Positions 6,292-7,299 of a stretch of 7,299 nucleotides of DNA are shown piece after piece. The notes beneath the pieces are model-generated. The model was not told where the DNA came from and ran no database searches. It saw nothing but the letters and a program-made list of their open reading frames with translations. This DNA is from an uncultured Pseudomonadota bacterium (GTDB lineage Bacteria; Pseudomonadota; Gammaproteobacteria; Burkholderiales; SCOH01). The DNA lies in assembly GCA_937863215.1 (NCBI GenBank), contig CALMFQ010000378.1, positions 1-7,299 on the forward strand, given 5' to 3'. The translations under genes and the position numbers were made by a program. Each line of letters begins with the position of its first letter. Within the stretch, counting starts at the first letter, position 1.

Positions 6292-6365
6292 GCCGGGCCG
6301 GGTGTCGAAGCTGACGCCTGCTCGGCCGTTTGTTCTCTGTCACATTTGCAGAAATGGCCACAGAC

Positions 6366-7299
6366 ATGGCAAAAAAAGATTTTTACGAAGTGCTTGGCGT
6401 CAATCGCGATGCGTCCGACGACGAAATCAAGAAGGCGTATCGCAAGCTGGCGATGAAATACCACCCGGACCGCAATCCGGATAACAAGCAGGCCGAAGAA
6501 AAATTCAAAGAGGCGAAAGAGGCCTACGAAATCCTGTCCGATGCGCAGAAGCGTTCGGCTTACGATCAGTTTGGCCATGCCGGCGTCGATCCGCAGGCCG
6601 GTGGCGGTGGCTTCCATGGCGGCGCGGGCGGTTTCGGCGGCTTTGCCGATGCGTTCGGCGATATCTTCGGCGATATCTTCGGTGGCGGCGGTGGTCGCGG
6701 CGGCCGTTCCAACGTCTATCGCGGCGCCGATCTGCGTTACAACCTGGAAATCACGCTGGAAGAAGCGGCGCACGGTTGCGAAAAGCAGATTCGCATCCCG
6801 ACCATGGACGAATGCGAAACCTGTCACGGCAGCGGTGCCAAACCCGGTACCAGTGCGCAGACATGTTCCACCTGCGGTGGCCACGGTCAGGTGCGGATGC
6901 AGCAGGGCTTCTTTTCGATCCAGCAGACTTGCCCGAACTGCCATGGCACCGGCAAGGTGATCCCCGATCCGTGCCGCAGCTGTCATGGCGTGGGGCGGAT
7001 CAAATCGCACAAGACGCTATCGGTGAAAATTCCGGCCGGTATCGACGAAGGCGATCGCATCCGTTTGTCAGGCGAAGGTGAGCCGGGGCAGAACGGCGGG
7101 CCGAGCGGCGATCTGTATATCCAGGCACACATCAAGCCACATTCGGTGTTCGCGCGCGAAGGCAACGATCTGCTGTGCGAAATGCCGATCAGCTTTGCCA
7201 CTGCGGCACTGGGCGGTGAAATCGAGATTCCGACGCTGGATGGTGTGGCCAAGATCAAGATTCCGGACGAAACCCAGTCGGGCAAGGTCTTCCGCCTGC
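6366..7299 (+). CDS. dnaJ: Co-chaperone DnaJ (class A Hsp40), C-terminally cut by window edge
   Basis: Partner of DnaK: it binds clients and stimulates DnaK ATP hydrolysis. The visible part is 311 residues of an expected 370-380. The J-domain (1-70) carries the essential HPD at 33-35. The Gly/Phe region (about 78-115) includes the repeated GDIFGDIFG, carrying the DIF motifs typical of class A DnaJ. The zinc domain has four CxxCxGxG repeats at 150, 167, 189 and 203, so both zinc sites are complete. The substrate-binding beta domain follows and is cut after FRL. The start at 6366 (MAKKDFYEVLGV) matches the family. An in-frame ATG at 6354 would add MATD. Neither start has a good Shine-Dalgarno sequence, so the choice rests on homology. 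dnaJ has no heat-shock promoter of its own in the 101-bp gap and is probably co-transcribed with dnaK. Confidence 0.97.
   Translation, partial: MAKKDFYEVLGVNRDASDDEIKKAYRKLAMKYHPDRNPDNKQAEEKFKEAKEAYEILSDAQKRSAYDQFGHAGVDPQAGGGGFHGGAGGFGGFADAFGDIFGDIFGGGGGRGGRSNVYRGADLRYNLEITLEEAAHGCEKQIRIPTMDECETCHGSGAKPGTSAQTCSTCGGHGQVRMQQGFFSIQQTCPNCHGTGKVIPDPCRSCHGVGRIKSHKTLSVKIPAGIDEGDRIRLSGEGEPGQNGGPSGDLYIQAHIKPHSVFAREGNDLLCEMPISFATAALGGEIEIPTLDGVAKIKIPDETQSGKVFRL

Noticed and set aside
6660..6683. Tandem 12-bp repeat in dnaJ
   Set aside because: It encodes the GDIFGDIFG motif of the Gly/Phe region, a normal feature of class A DnaJ rather than a recent expansion.

Overview
The window looks like ordinary chromosome of a flagellated betaproteobacterium. 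Neisseriales (Chromobacterium/Chitinibacter-like) is my guess, based on the protein flavour, the moderately GC-rich codon use and the putative c-di-GMP flagellar-brake gene. No mobile element, CRISPR array, tRNA, rRNA or compositional island is visible, and I found no new biological system. The interest is mainly in the control regions.

Layout: (1) 1-156, minus strand: N-terminal 52 codons of a YcgR-like flagellar brake protein, with a consensus -10 only 7 nt from its ATG. (2) 254-3271, minus strand: glyoxylate shunt, isocitrate lyase (aceA) followed by malate synthase A (aceB). Each gene is followed by its own strong hairpin terminator. (3) 3272-3680: 409-bp divergent control region. It holds a sigma70-type promoter pointing to aceA, a perfect 16-bp palindrome just upstream of aceA, and a heat-shock-like promoter pointing to grpE. 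(4) 3681-7299, plus strand: the DnaK chaperone system in the order grpE, dnaK, dnaJ. dnaJ runs off the right edge. dnaK has its own near-consensus sigma32 promoter in the grpE-dnaK gap.

How the genes work together: isocitrate lyase splits isocitrate into succinate and glyoxylate, and malate synthase condenses glyoxylate with acetyl-CoA to malate, which lets the cell grow on acetate or fatty acids. DnaJ delivers unfolded clients to DnaK and stimulates its ATPase, and GrpE releases ADP to reset the cycle. The two modules are divergently transcribed and have no obvious functional link beyond sharing the 409-bp spacer.
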